Of a stretch of DNA of 64,000 bases, positions 26,222-36,000 are shown one piece after another (the stretch's first letter is position 1; the number at the start of each line of letters is the position of its first letter). Below the pieces are notes generated by a model. It was not told where the DNA came from. It did not search any database and worked only from the letters and a program-made list of their open reading frames with translations. Source of the stretch: an uncultured Collinsella sp. GTDB lineage: Bacteria; Actinomycetota; Coriobacteriia; Coriobacteriales; Coriobacteriaceae. Both the position numbers and the translations under genes were made by a program. Where the stretch lies: contig CAKTUH010000003.1 of NCBI GenBank assembly GCA_934621885.1, positions 12,227 to 76,226 of the forward strand, written 5' to 3'.

Positions 26222-27427
26222 ATGAGCGGACTGATTATCGATAGCGAAGCCTGTATCGGCTGCGGTCGCTGCGTTCGCGCCTGTGCCTCGGGCGGCATCG
26301 TAGTGGAAGGCGAGCGGCCCAGCCGTTGTGCCCACGTAACCGACGGCTGCATCCTATGCGGCGGGTGCGTCGACGCTTGCCCCGTCAATGCCATTTCGAT
26401 CGAGCGCGACGAGGCCGCCGGCGCGGTTGACCTCGATGCGTATCGAGATATCTGGGTATTCGTGCAGACCGACGAGTACGATGTCGTGGCGCCGGTGGCC
26501 TACGAGCTCATGGGTAAGGGCCGCGAGCTTGCCGATGCTCGCGGCTGCCGTCTGGTGGCACTGGTCGGTATGGGCCCCGAGGGTTCTCTCGGTGACCTGG
26601 AGCATTTGGTTTGCGCCGGTGCAGACGAGGTCCTGGTCTGTCGCGACGAGCGTCTGCGCCAGAACGATGCGGAGGTCTACGCCCGGCTGATCTGTGATTT
26701 GGTGGCAGAGCGCAAGCCCGAGGCTATTCTGTACGGTGCGACCGCCTTTGGCCGCGAACTGGCACCCGGCGTTGCCGTGCGTTTGCAGACAGGCCTTACG
26801 GCTGACTGCACCGTACTTTCGATGGATGCGGAGACGGGCTTGCTGCAGCAGACGCGCCCGGCGTTTGGCGGCAACCTGATGGCCACCATCGTCTGCCCTA
26901 ATCATCGTCCCCAGATGGCAACGGTGCGTCCCGGCATCTTTAAGGCGCCCGACTTTGACTATAGCCGCTCCGGCGCGATCACCCAGATATCACTTGCGGA
27001 TGATGCTAAGGCTCGTGTCGAGATCTCGATTCCCGCCGAGGAGTGGGGACAGCAGGCTTCGATTGCCGATGCCGAGCGCCTGGTCGTGGTGGGCCGCGGC
27101 ATTGGTTCCAAGAAAAACCTGCCGCTGATGCGAAGGCTCGCCGAGGCCCTGGGGGCCGAGCTTGGCTGCACGCGACCTGTCGTGGAGGCCGGCTGGTTGG
27201 AGTATCGCCATCAGATTGGCCAGACGGGCGTATCCGTTTCGCCCAAGCTTCTCGTGAGCATCGGTGTCTCGGGCGCCATTCAGCATCTTGCCGGCATCGG
27301 TGGGGCGGAGTGCATTATCGCCATCAACGAGGACCCGGATGCCCCCATCTTTGGCGCCGCCCAGTACAAGGTTGTCGGCGACGCCATCGAGGTCGTCGAG
27401 GAGCTGCTGGCCCAGCTTGAGCGCTAG
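26222..27427 (+). CDS. Electron transfer flavoprotein, alpha subunit with ferredoxin domain
   Basis: A 401-residue EtfA fused to an N-terminal two-cluster ferredoxin. Cys11, 14, 17 and 21, and Cys43, 46, 49 and 53, form two CxxCxxCxxxC motifs. The EtfA core follows; the FAD-binding end shows VVGRGIGSKKN, HQIGQTGVSVSP and SIGVSGAIQH. An Etf alpha subunit with this ferredoxin fusion is found in LctC and CarE-type bifurcating Etf complexes, where NAD+-dependent lactate oxidation or a related reaction is driven by ferredoxin. Its ATG directly follows the etfB TAG, and its stop overlaps the convergent HD-domain gene by four bases. Confidence 0.9.
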   Translation: MSGLIIDSEACIGCGRCVRACASGGIVVEGERPSRCAHVTDGCILCGGCVDACPVNAISIERDEAAGAVDLDAYRDIWVFVQTDEYDVVAPVAYELMGKGRELADARGCRLVALVGMGPEGSLGDLEHLVCAGADEVLVCRDERLRQNDAEVYARLICDLVAERKPEAILYGATAFGRELAPGVAVRLQTGLTADCTVLSMDAETGLLQQTRPAFGGNLMATIVCPNHRPQMATVRPGIFKAPDFDYSRSGAITQISLADDAKARVEISIPAEEWGQQASIADAERLVVVGRGIGSKKNLPLMRRLAEALGAELGCTRPVVEAGWLEYRHQIGQTGVSVSPKLLVSIGVSGAIQHLAGIGGAECIIAINEDPDAPIFGAAQYKVVGDAIEVVEELLAQLER

Positions 27428-28236
27428 GCGCGCGCCAGCCAGTCGCGCATCTCGTCCTTTAGGCGCTCCCAGGTCGCCTGTGTGGCGGGATCGGTAAAGG
27501 GGCGCGTAATGCCAAAGGGCGCGTCGAGCAGGCGGTAGATATCGCCCTGCTCGCGCGCCAGCGCGCGGCTCGCCGGATAGACGAGCTCAAACATAAAGCA
27601 GATGAGTCCTACCAGGTAGTCCGCAGGCTCGTCGCGTTCATCACGTGCGACGCAGCGGTGCTCGTCAAAGGCGGCGAGCGCCGGTGTCGAGAAGCGGCTG
27701 GCAAGAAATGCGTCCTCATCCACTTTGAGGATGGTATCGACGGTGCTGTCGGCGATGGTGCGCATGATGTCGATCTTGTCGCCATCGCGCACAATATCGC
27801 AGAAGCACCGTGTACGCTCGTCGAGTTGTGCGGGTAGACGGAAATCGCTGTGATAGGCAATGCTTGCGCGAATGAGCTCGTCGTACTCGTCGGTCTCGAT
27901 AAAGTCTCGGATGCTTGTTGTGGCAGGCGCGTCGTCGGGGTTCTCGCCAAAGAGGACCCCGACGCCCAACGCCGCATGGCTCATGCTCTCGGCATCCTTA
28001 AAGGTGTCCCAGCGTCGCAGCTGCTCGAAGCGGCCCATATCGTGCAGCAGTCCGCAAAGCCACGCCAAGTCAATATCTTCTGACGACCAGCCCTGCTCGC
28101 GTGCCACGGCATCGCATGCCTCGGCCACGTGGTACGTATGCTCGATTTTGAGCGCGATGCGTGGGTTGGTGGCGTCGTAGGCATCGGTGTAGCTTTTGAA
28201 GGCCGCGGCTGCCCGCGTTCGATCGATAGCTGTCAT
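27424..28236 (-). CDS. HD-domain phosphohydrolase
   Basis: A 270-residue HD-domain protein. The conserved metal-binding residues are in HTYHVAE (about residue 48), LLHDMGRFEQ (about 87) and a later YHSDFRLP. This is the usual HD signature for hydrolysis of phosphoesters. The substrate could be a nucleotide or a phosphorylated metabolite; sequence does not say. AGGAAG precedes the ATG at 28236. It converges with etfA, four bases overlapping at the ends, and stands alone. Confidence 0.82.
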   Translation of the reverse strand: MTAIDRTRAAAAFKSYTDAYDATNPRIALKIEHTYHVAEACDAVAREQGWSSEDIDLAWLCGLLHDMGRFEQLRRWDTFKDAESMSHAALGVGVLFGENPDDAPATTSIRDFIETDEYDELIRASIAYHSDFRLPAQLDERTRCFCDIVRDGDKIDIMRTIADSTVDTILKVDEDAFLASRFSTPALAAFDEHRCVARDERDEPADYLVGLICFMFELVYPASRALAREQGDIYRLLDAPFGITRPFTDPATQATWERLKDEMRDWLARA

Positions 28237-28373
28237 AATGACTTCCTAAAAAGTTGTGTCTTTCTGTGTCTTTCGATCCGGTGGCAATTGTAGGTGAACT
28301 CGGTTGCTGCCGGGCGATGATTCTGCCACGTCGTTGAATGCGACTCGGAAAGCTTGTCGGGACGAGGAACGCT

Positions 28374-29066
28374 ATGGTGCTCAAAATCGTTAAAATCGTC
28401 TGGCCGGTGATGCTTACCTATGTTGCGATAGGCGCGCCGTGCGGAATGATCATGGGGCAGACGGGAATGGAGCCCTGGATGGTCTTTGCTCTGAGCAGCA
28501 CGTTTGTGACGGGCAGCGGCCAGTTTATGATCTGCAATCTTTGGCTGGCGGGCGTACCGGCACCTTCGATTATCGCGAGCGTCGCCGCCATCTCCTCGCG
28601 CTTTGCACTTTATTCGGCATCGATCGCACCCCATCTGGCGGGCGCCTCGAAGCGTCAGACGCTGGCTGTTGCCGCGACGCTCACCGAGGAGGCATACGGC
28701 ATCTCGCTTGCCAAGCTGGTTGAGGGGGAGGATTGGGACCCGCGCGAATCCTTCGTGCTCAATGTGATCCTCATCGCGACATGGGGCGCTTCGTGCACGA
28801 TGGGTGCCATCGTCGGTGCCGTTGTCGATGTTCCCACCGCTATTGCGAGTTTCGTCTGCACGTCGCTCTTTATCTGTCTACTCTTTTCGCAGCGGCTGTC
28901 GCGCGGCAACGTTGTCGCGGCTGTTTCGGGCGCGGTGTCCGTCGCCGTATGCAAGTTCTTGGGCCTCACGAATATTGCCGTGCCGGCAAGCGTCGTGGTC
29001 GGCATTGCCATTGCGCTGGCGTGCGATGCTGTATTTGACGGAAGAGGTGCCCGCGATGCCCGTTAA
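28374..29066 (+). CDS. azlC: AzlC-family branched-chain amino-acid exporter subunit
   Basis: A 230-residue membrane protein with about six segments. It begins MVLKIVKIVWPVMLTYVAIGAPCG and has the conserved SSTFVTGSGQFM, SRFALYSASIAPHL and LTEEAYGISLAK blocks. AzlC with AzlD exports branched-chain amino acids. GAGGA at 28363-28367 points to ATG 28374, not the in-frame ATG at 28338. It overlaps azlD by 11 bases. Because the liv importer genes are also in this window, export and uptake of these amino acids may both be active. Confidence 0.86.
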   Translation: MVLKIVKIVWPVMLTYVAIGAPCGMIMGQTGMEPWMVFALSSTFVTGSGQFMICNLWLAGVPAPSIIASVAAISSRFALYSASIAPHLAGASKRQTLAVAATLTEEAYGISLAKLVEGEDWDPRESFVLNVILIATWGASCTMGAIVGAVVDVPTAIASFVCTSLFICLLFSQRLSRGNVVAAVSGAVSVAVCKFLGLTNIAVPASVVVGIAIALACDAVFDGRGARDAR

Positions 29067-29379
29067 CGAGTTCTTGGTTCTGTGGCTGTCGTCGTGGGCT
29101 GCTATCGCGTTCTTTCGCATCGCGCCGGCGTTTGCCTTGCGCGGGAGAACGCTGTCGCCCCGCATTACCGAGGCCCTGGGTTATATCCCGCCCGCTGCCT
29201 TTGCCGCGCTGGTCGCCAACGACTTGGTGAGCCCCGGCGCGTTCGACGCGGGACTCTGGCCTGCCTTGGTTCCCTGGATTGCGGCCGCCGGCGTCGTGGC
29301 GGTGGCAATTAAGACAAAGTCGATGTTGTGGTGCTGCGTCTCGGGCATCGTGCTCTATATCGTCTTGAGCCTCATATAA
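29056..29379 (+). CDS. azlD: AzlD-family branched-chain amino-acid exporter subunit
   Basis: A 107-residue protein with four hydrophobic segments (FLVLWLSSWAAIAFFRIAP at the start, then GYIPPAAFAALVANDLV, LVPWIAAAGVVAVAI and MLWCCVSGIVLYIVL). This matches AzlD in length and topology. The ATG at 29056 lies inside the end of azlC, an 11-base overlap that implies coupling. Confidence 0.85.
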   Translation: MPVNEFLVLWLSSWAAIAFFRIAPAFALRGRTLSPRITEALGYIPPAAFAALVANDLVSPGAFDAGLWPALVPWIAAAGVVAVAIKTKSMLWCCVSGIVLYIVLSLI

Positions 29380-29521
29380 GAGCGGGGCACGTTTGGCGTT
29401 CCGGCCCAACGAATTGAATTTCTCACCGAGCCGGTCTGCTTCTTCTGGTACCATGTTCAGACTTTACTGTAGCAAAGTGTGACGTGGGCTTTTGTGCCTC
29501 GTCAACGGAAATGGGGGTTTC

Positions 29522-30544
29522 ATGGCACAGGAAGCAATCGCCAACGAGCAAAAGAAATTCAAGGTACCGCGTATCCCGGGCGACATCATGATCTATCCCA
29601 TGATCGTTGGCCTTTTGCTCAACACTTTCTGTCCGCAGGTCTTTGAGATCGGCGGCTTCTTTACGGCTGCCTGCCGCGGTGGCTCCAATACCATCGTCGC
29701 TGCGATCCTGCTCTTCGTGGGCGCCGGCATTAGCTTTAAGTCCACGCCGGGCGCCATCAAGACCGGTATCGTCGTGCTGGTCCCTAAGCTTGTGGTGGCA
29801 GCCGCGTTGGGCCTGGGCGTCGCGTATTTCTTTAACGACAACTTCCTGGGCCTGAGCTCCGTGTCCATCATCGGCGGCATCACGTTTTGCAACATGGCGC
29901 TCTATACGGGCATCATGGGCGAGTTCGGCGATGAGTCCGAGCAGGGCGCCGTCGGTATCCTGTTCTTTACGGCCGGCCCCGCCGTCACCATGATCATCCT
30001 CGGTGTCTCGGGCCTCGCCAACATCCCCGTCGGCACCATCATCGGATCTATCCTGCCGCTTGTTATCGGTATGGTTCTGGGCAACTTGTTCCCGTTTATC
30101 AAGAACCTGCTGGTCCCCGGTGCCAATCCCGCGATCGCTGTCATCGGTTTTCAGCTCGGTGCGTCCATGAGCCTTTCGAGCTTTATCACCGGCGGCATCT
30201 CGGGCATCCTGCTGGGCCTCATCACGCTCTTTATCGTCGGTCCCATTACCTTTGCCTTCGAGCGCCTGTGCGGCGGCAACGGTAAGGCGGCTGTGGCATG
30301 CTCCACCATTGCCGGCACGGCTATGACCACGCCGGTCGCCCTCGCCGAGGTCGCCCCGCGCTATGCCGAGCTTGCGCCCACCGCGTATGCGCAGATCGCC
30401 ACCGCCGTCATCATCACGGCAATCATGGCCCCGATTCTGACCGGCTGGGTCGATAAGAAGTTCTGCCACGGCAAAGAGGATCTGTCGCCCGCCGGTGTCG
30501 AGGCCATCGAGGAGGCTGTCGCAACCGATATCGCCGGTGAGTAA
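29522..30544 (+). CDS. 2-keto-3-deoxygluconate permease (KdgT family)
   Basis: A 340-residue membrane transporter with about ten segments. It starts with a soluble stretch (QEAIANEQKKFKVPRIPG), then DIMIYPMIVGLLLNTFCP, and includes GGITFCNMALYTGIMGEFGD and AGTAMTTPVALAEV, which match KdgT. KdgT takes up 2-keto-3-deoxygluconate with protons in pectin or glycosaminoglycan use. No kdgK or kdgA is nearby, so the substrate could be a different keto-acid. GGGGG precedes the ATG at 29522. The stop is followed by the hairpin at 30590-30633. Confidence 0.82.
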   Translation: MAQEAIANEQKKFKVPRIPGDIMIYPMIVGLLLNTFCPQVFEIGGFFTAACRGGSNTIVAAILLFVGAGISFKSTPGAIKTGIVVLVPKLVVAAALGLGVAYFFNDNFLGLSSVSIIGGITFCNMALYTGIMGEFGDESEQGAVGILFFTAGPAVTMIILGVSGLANIPVGTIIGSILPLVIGMVLGNLFPFIKNLLVPGANPAIAVIGFQLGASMSLSSFITGGISGILLGLITLFIVGPITFAFERLCGGNGKAAVACSTIAGTAMTTPVALAEVAPRYAELAPTAYAQIATAVIITAIMAPILTGWVDKKFCHGKEDLSPAGVEAIEEAVATDIAGE

Positions 30545-30589
30545 CGGCCGTTGCCGATAATAGATTCCGGCGTGCAATTCGCGCCGTTC

Positions 30590-30633
30590 GAGCGTCCGAA
30601 CGAAAGCTATCTTGCAGTAACGTTCGGGCGCTC
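30590..30633 (+). terminator. Probable terminator after kdgT-like gene
   Basis: Arms GAGCGTCCGAACG (30590-30602) and CGTTCGGGCGCTC (30621-30633) pair with one G-U, followed by TGCTATTATT. The T tract is interrupted, so strength is uncertain. Confidence 0.6.
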
Positions 30634-30732
30634 TGCTATTATTCCCATTACCCCTGCGGAGTAGGGGGTGTTTGTTGCCCAGACACGATTCGGGCGATTC
30701 TGACCACTTGGATATTGAAGGGATGGCGTCTA

Positions 30733-31875
30733 GTGGTTAAGGCACTCAAGATCGAGATATTCCTGCTGTGCATGATTGTTCTTATCGGGCTTGCCGCACG
30801 AAGCCGCCGCTCCTTGTTCTCGAGCACCCAGCAACTTTTGTTTAGCATGCTGGGCTATACGTCTGCTGCCTACATTTTCTTCGATATGATCTGGACGCTC
30901 TCGGACGGCGTGAGCACTCCTGTAGGCATCACGGCCAACTGGATTTCCAACGCGGTTTCGTTTTCGCTGTTCGCCATCGCGTGCCTCATTTGGTTTTTCT
31001 ATTCCGAGACGATGCAGGGCTCACGGCTCCTGACCACGCCCTACAGGGTGGTACTTTTAACGTTGCCAACCGCATTGGTGGTCGTGCTGGCATTTACCAG
31101 CTACTGGACGCACACTATGTTCTATATCGATGCGCAGGGCGTATATCGTCGCGGAGCGCTTTATATGATTCAGCCTATCGTGAGCTACTGCTACGTCATA
31201 TATACGTCCTTGCATGCCTTTATTCAGGCTCGAAAAGTCGAAAGCCTGCAAAAGAAGGCCATTTATCGCACCCTCGCCTTTTTTGCGGTTCCCGCTCTGG
31301 TGGGCGGTACCTTCCAGATTTTGTTTTCGGTACCGGGCCTTTGCGTCGGTATAACGCTGAGCATCCTGCTGCTCTACATCATCTACCAGGAGCAGCTGAT
31401 CTCGACCGACCCGTTGACTGGCCTTAACAATCGCAACCGTTTTGAGACCTATATGCTGTCGCTGTTCTCAAATGTGGATCAGGCCGAAGATGTGTATCTG
31501 CTTATGATGGACGCCGACGGCTTTAAGCAGATTAACGATCGCTATGGACATGTGGAGGGTGACCATGCCCTCCAGGTCGTATCTGCTACGCTCAAAGAGG
31601 TCTGCTCGGCGTCTGGTGGCTTTATCGCACGTTATGGCGGCGATGAGTTCGTGGTGCTTCAAAAGGCAGCAGCGGAGCAGGACATCATAGACCTGTGTTC
31701 GGCGATTAACGACGAGCTCGCTCGTGCCGAGGTGCCGTATGCATTGCGGATGTCCATCGGTTACGCGCGGGTCGGCGATAGTGTTGATACCTGGCAAGAC
31801 TTACTTCGCGCTGCCGATGCGGAGCTCTACCGCGTCAAGGCCGAGAAAAAGAAAGCCGGCGTCCAGATACGCTAG
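30733..31875 (+). CDS. Membrane GGDEF-domain protein, probable diguanylate cyclase
   Basis: A 380-residue protein. Residues about 5-220 hold six to seven hydrophobic segments resembling a 7TM sensor. The last 160 are a GGDEF domain with the RYGGDEF active-site motif near residue 300, the conserved DPLTGLNNRNRFE at its start and MDADGFKQINDRYGH. No RxxD inhibitory site precedes GGDEF, so product feedback is probably absent. The start is GTG 30733 with AAGGGA nine bases upstream, preferred to a TTG at 30715. C-di-GMP effectors are not visible in this window. Confidence 0.82.
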   Translation: MVKALKIEIFLLCMIVLIGLAARSRRSLFSSTQQLLFSMLGYTSAAYIFFDMIWTLSDGVSTPVGITANWISNAVSFSLFAIACLIWFFYSETMQGSRLLTTPYRVVLLTLPTALVVVLAFTSYWTHTMFYIDAQGVYRRGALYMIQPIVSYCYVIYTSLHAFIQARKVESLQKKAIYRTLAFFAVPALVGGTFQILFSVPGLCVGITLSILLLYIIYQEQLISTDPLTGLNNRNRFETYMLSLFSNVDQAEDVYLLMMDADGFKQINDRYGHVEGDHALQVVSATLKEVCSASGGFIARYGGDEFVVLQKAAAEQDIIDLCSAINDELARAEVPYALRMSIGYARVGDSVDTWQDLLRAADAELYRVKAEKKKAGVQIR

Positions 31876-31910
31876 AAAAAAGGGGCGCACGCTGGCGTGC
31901 GGGCGCCCCT
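31875..31910. terminator. Terminator between convergent GGDEF and EamA genes
   Basis: Arms AGGGGCGC (31881-31888) and GCGCCCCT (31903-31910) with an inner ACGC/GCGT pair. The run of A at 31875-31880 becomes a T tract on the minus strand, so it best serves the transporter gene. Confidence 0.7.
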
Positions 31911-31976
31911 CAGCTCATCGATGTGCCCCATTAAACTAAAGTATGTGAATCTCCTCTGCTAAATAAGGGCAGTTCG

Positions 31977-32912
31977 TTAGGCCTTTTTGGGTTTGTTGAC
32001 GATGATGATGCCGCCGCAGACCAACAGCAGGGCAACGATGACGGTAACGGGGCTCGTGCCAGCGCCCTCGCCGAGCAGCAGCGCGCTCAGCAGCACACCA
32101 AAGACGGGGTTCATAAACCCAAAGACCGAGACGCGGCTGACGGGGTTGACGGCAAGCAGGCGCGACCACAGCGAGTAGGCGACCGCGGAGATAAGCGCCA
32201 TGTAGATGATGAGCGCGATGGCGGGGGCAATCGCCGTGGGGGAGAGCGTGCCACCCATCAAAAAGCCGATGGCGGTGAGGACCAGGCCGCCGACCAAAAA
32301 CTGCCACCCGGCAAGCAAGACGCCGTCGTGCTCGCGCGAGAAGATGCCGATCAGGCAGGTCGAAAGGGCACCCGCGACGGTGGAGGCCAGGATAAAGCCC
32401 TCGCCGTCGAGCGTAAAGCCAAAGGTGCCATCCGCGCCCGAAAGGTTGACGAGCGCGACACCGGCAAAGCCCAGTACGCAGCCGAGCACCTTGTCCGCAT
32501 CGAGCTTTTCGGTGCGAAACGCCAAGGCGGCAAAGAGGATTGCGAGGAAGTTGGCGCTGGCCTCGATGATGGAGCTCGACATGGCGCTGGCGCGCGAGAG
32601 TCCCAGGTAGAAAAAGAAGTACTGCCCGATAGTCTGGAAGAGCGACAACGTGAGGATGGACTTGATATCGCGCGCTTGCGGAACGAGCGGACGGCGCTGG
32701 GCCACGCTCATGCCGACAATGACCAGCATGCCGGCAAGGGTGAAGCGCAGACCCGCGAAGAGCAGCTGCGAGGCGCTGTCGTGCGCGGGAATGCCAAAGA
32801 GCGCGTAGCCGATCTTGATGCAGGGAAAAGCCGACCCCCAGAGCGCGCAGCAGACGAGGCAGCCCAGGATGAGTCCGGGCAGGGTGGCGAGATACGGCTT
32901 GCGGCTTTCCAT
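31977..32912 (-). CDS. DMT-superfamily transporter (EamA)
   Basis: A 311-residue integral membrane protein with about ten segments in two EamA repeats. It starts MESRKPYLATLPGLILG and contains LLFAGLRFTLAG and the second repeat IYMALISAVAYSLWSRLLA, then VSVFGFMNPVFGVLLSALLLGE, a typical EamA block. These are drug/metabolite exporters of wide specificity. GGAAGGA lies upstream of ATG 32912. The gene is a single unit with the terminator at 31875-31910. Confidence 0.86.
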   Translation of the reverse strand: MESRKPYLATLPGLILGCLVCCALWGSAFPCIKIGYALFGIPAHDSASQLLFAGLRFTLAGMLVIVGMSVAQRRPLVPQARDIKSILTLSLFQTIGQYFFFYLGLSRASAMSSSIIEASANFLAILFAALAFRTEKLDADKVLGCVLGFAGVALVNLSGADGTFGFTLDGEGFILASTVAGALSTCLIGIFSREHDGVLLAGWQFLVGGLVLTAIGFLMGGTLSPTAIAPAIALIIYMALISAVAYSLWSRLLAVNPVSRVSVFGFMNPVFGVLLSALLLGEGAGTSPVTVIVALLLVCGGIIIVNKPKKA

Positions 32913-32936
32913 GATGTCCTTCCTGTATGCGCGAAG

Positions 32937-32974
32937 CAAAAAAGAACCCGCCACCGGGCGTGCCGGTGGCGGGT
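32937..32974 (-). terminator. Terminator of purL
   Basis: Perfect 12-base arms at 32946-32957 (ACCCGCCACCGG) and 32963-32974 with a five-base loop. The A run on the plus strand at 32937-32945 gives a T tract on the minus strand, directly after the purL stop. Confidence 0.85.
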
Positions 32975-33010
32975 GTTGTTACCCGAGGGGATTGTACCCG
33001 ATGGGACGCA

Positions 33011-36000
33011 TTAGGCGAAGTAGGCTACGCCGCTCTCAAAGATCGGCATGAACTTATCGCCGGGGACATGCTCGGGCACGTTGCGGTACAGGTTGTCGCC
33101 GCGACGCTCGGCGTGGCCCATCTTGCCCAGGACACGGCCGTCGGGGCTCGTGATGCCCTCGATGGCCAGTGCGGAGCCGTTGGGGTTGACGGAAAGATCC
33201 ATGCTGGGCTTGCCGTCCTCGCCCACGTACTGCGTGGCGACCTGGCCGTTGGCGATGAGCTGGGCGAGCACCTCGTCGTTGGCGACAAAGCGGCCCTCGC
33301 CGTGGCTGATGGCAACGGTGTAGGGGTCGTCCAGGCTGCACTGCGACAGCCACGGGGACAGGTTGGACGAGATACGGGTGCGCACCAGGCGGCTCTGATG
33401 GCGGCCGATGGTGTTAAAGGTCAGCGTAGGTGCATCCGGCGTGGCGTCGACGATGTCACCGTATGGCACCAGGCCGAGCTTGACCAGGGCCTGGAAGCCG
33501 TTGCAGATGCCCAGCATCAGACCATCGCGGGCCTTGAGCAGGTCGCGGACGGCCTCGGTGACCTCGGGGGCGCGGAAGAACGCCGTGATGAACTTGGCGG
33601 AGCCGTCGGGCTCGTCGCCGCCCGAGAAGCCGCCGGGGATCATGACGATCTGGCTTTGGCGGATGCGGCGGGCAAGCTCATGGGTGCTCTCGGCGACGGC
33701 CTCGGGCGTGAGGTTGTTGATCACGAAGGTGTCGGCCTCGGCACCGGCGGCGCGGAAGGCGCGGGCGCTGTCGTACTCGCAGTTGTTGCCGGGGAACACG
33801 GGGATGACCACGCGCGGGCGGGCGATCTTTGCGCCACCGTACACATGGATATCCTTGGCGCGGTAGTCGATGGTCTCGACCTCGGCGGTCTCGCCGGCGC
33901 TGCGGTAGGCAAAGACGCCCTCGATGCCGCTCTCCCAGGTCTCCTGGAGCTCGGAGAGCTCGATGATTTCGGAGCCGGTGTCGATGACATAGCCCTCGAC
34001 GGTGGTGCCGAGGGGCTCGACGACAATGCCGTCGGCGACCTCGGGCAGCTCGGCGTCCTCGGCGAGCTCGACGATAAAGCTGCCGTAGAGCGGGGTGAAG
34101 AGGCTCTCCACGTCCACATCCTCGGCAAGCTCGATACCGATCTGGTTACCGACGCACATCTTAAAGAGGCTCTCGGCGCCGCAGCCGTAGCCGGGCGTGG
34201 AGATGGCCAGCGCGTCGCCGGTGGCGGTGAGCGCCTCGACGGCATCGAACGCTGCGAGCAGCTGCTGGGCGTCGGGGCGGTAGTCCTCGCCGTAGGTGGC
34301 AGGGGCGATGCGGACGACGCGGTGCGTCAGGCCCTTGAACTCGGGGGAGACGGCGCGGGCCGCCTTGCCCACGGCCACGGCGAAGCTGATCAGAGTCGGC
34401 GGAACGTTGAGCTCGCCGGCCTCGTCCTCAAACGAGCCGCTCATGGAATCCTTGCCGCCGATGGCGCCGGCGCCCAGGTCGACCTGGGCCATGAGGGCGC
34501 CGAGTACTGCTGCCATGGGCTTGCCCCAGCGCTCGGCCTCGGTGCGCAGGCGCTCGAAGTACTCCTGGAAGGAGAGGTAGGCGCGCTTGTGCTCAAAGCC
34601 GGCAGCCACGAGCTTGGCGATGGACTCGACCACGGACAGGTAGGCGCCAGCAAACTGGTCGGCCTCCATCAGGTAGGGGTTGAAGCCCCATGCCATGGCG
34701 CTCGCCGTGGTGGTCTCGCCGTCCACGGGGAACTTGGCGACCATGGCCGAGCTCGGGGTGAGCTGCGTCTTGCCGCCAAAGGGCATGAGCACGGTCGCGG
34801 CGCCGATGGTGGAGTCGAAGCGCTCGGAAAGGCCCTTGTTGGAGGCGACGTTGAGGTCGGTGACGAGCGAGGTCATGCGCTCGGCAAGCGTGGTGCCGGC
34901 CCAGCTGGGCTGCCACACGCTGCGGGCGCACACGTGGGCGACCTGGTGCTTGGGCGCACCGTTGGAGTTGAGGAACTCGCGGGACAGGTCGACGATGGCG
35001 ACACCGTTCCAAGCCATGCGCATACGCGGCTCGGCGGTAACCTCGGCGATAACGGTCGCCTCGAGGTTCTCCTCGGCGGCGTAGCCCATGAACTCCTCGA
35101 CGTCACCGTCGGCGACGGCGCAGGCCATGCGCTCCTGGGACTCGGAGATTGCGAGCTCGGTGCCGTCCAGGCCGTCGTACTTCTTGGTCACGGTGTCCAG
35201 GTCGACATACAGGCCGTCGGCAAGCTCGCCCACGGCGACCGAGACGCCGCCGGCGCCAAAGTCGTTGCAGCGCTTGATCAGGCGGCAGGCATCGCCGCGG
35301 CGGAACAGACGCTGCAGCTTGCGCTCGACCGGGGCGTTGCCCTTCTGGACCTCGGCGCCCGAGGTCTCGATGGACTCGGTGTTCTGGGTCTTGGAGGAAC
35401 CGGTGGCACCGCCGATGCCGTCACGGCCGGTACGGCCGCCCAGAAGGATGATCTTGTCGGTGGGGGCGGGGCACTCGCGGCGCACGTGGTTGGCCGGGGT
35501 GGCGCCCACGACGGCGCCGACCTCCATGCGCTTGGCCACGTAGCCGGGGTGATAGAGCTCGTTGACCTGGCCGGTGGCAAGGCCGATCTGGTTGCCGTAG
35601 CTGGAGTAGCCGGCGGCAGCGGTGGTCACGAGCTTGCGCTGCGGCAGCTTGCCCTCGAGCGTCTCGGACACGGGGACGGTGGGGTCGCCGGCGCCGGTGA
35701 CACGCATGGCCTGGTACACGTAGCTGCGGCCCGAGAGCGGGTCGCGGATGGCGCCGCCCACGCAGGTGGCGGCACCGCCGAAGGGCTCGATCTCGGTCGG
35801 GTGGTTGTGGGTCTCGTTCTTAAACAGGAACAGCCAGTCCTGCTCCTCGCCGTCGACATCGACCTTTACCTTGACGGTGCAGGCGTTGATCTCCTCGGAC
35901 TCGTCGACATCGGTCATGACGCCGGTCTTCTTAAGGTACTTGGCGCCGATGGTGCCCATGTCCATAAGGCAGACGGGCTTGGCGTCGCGACCGAGCTCGT

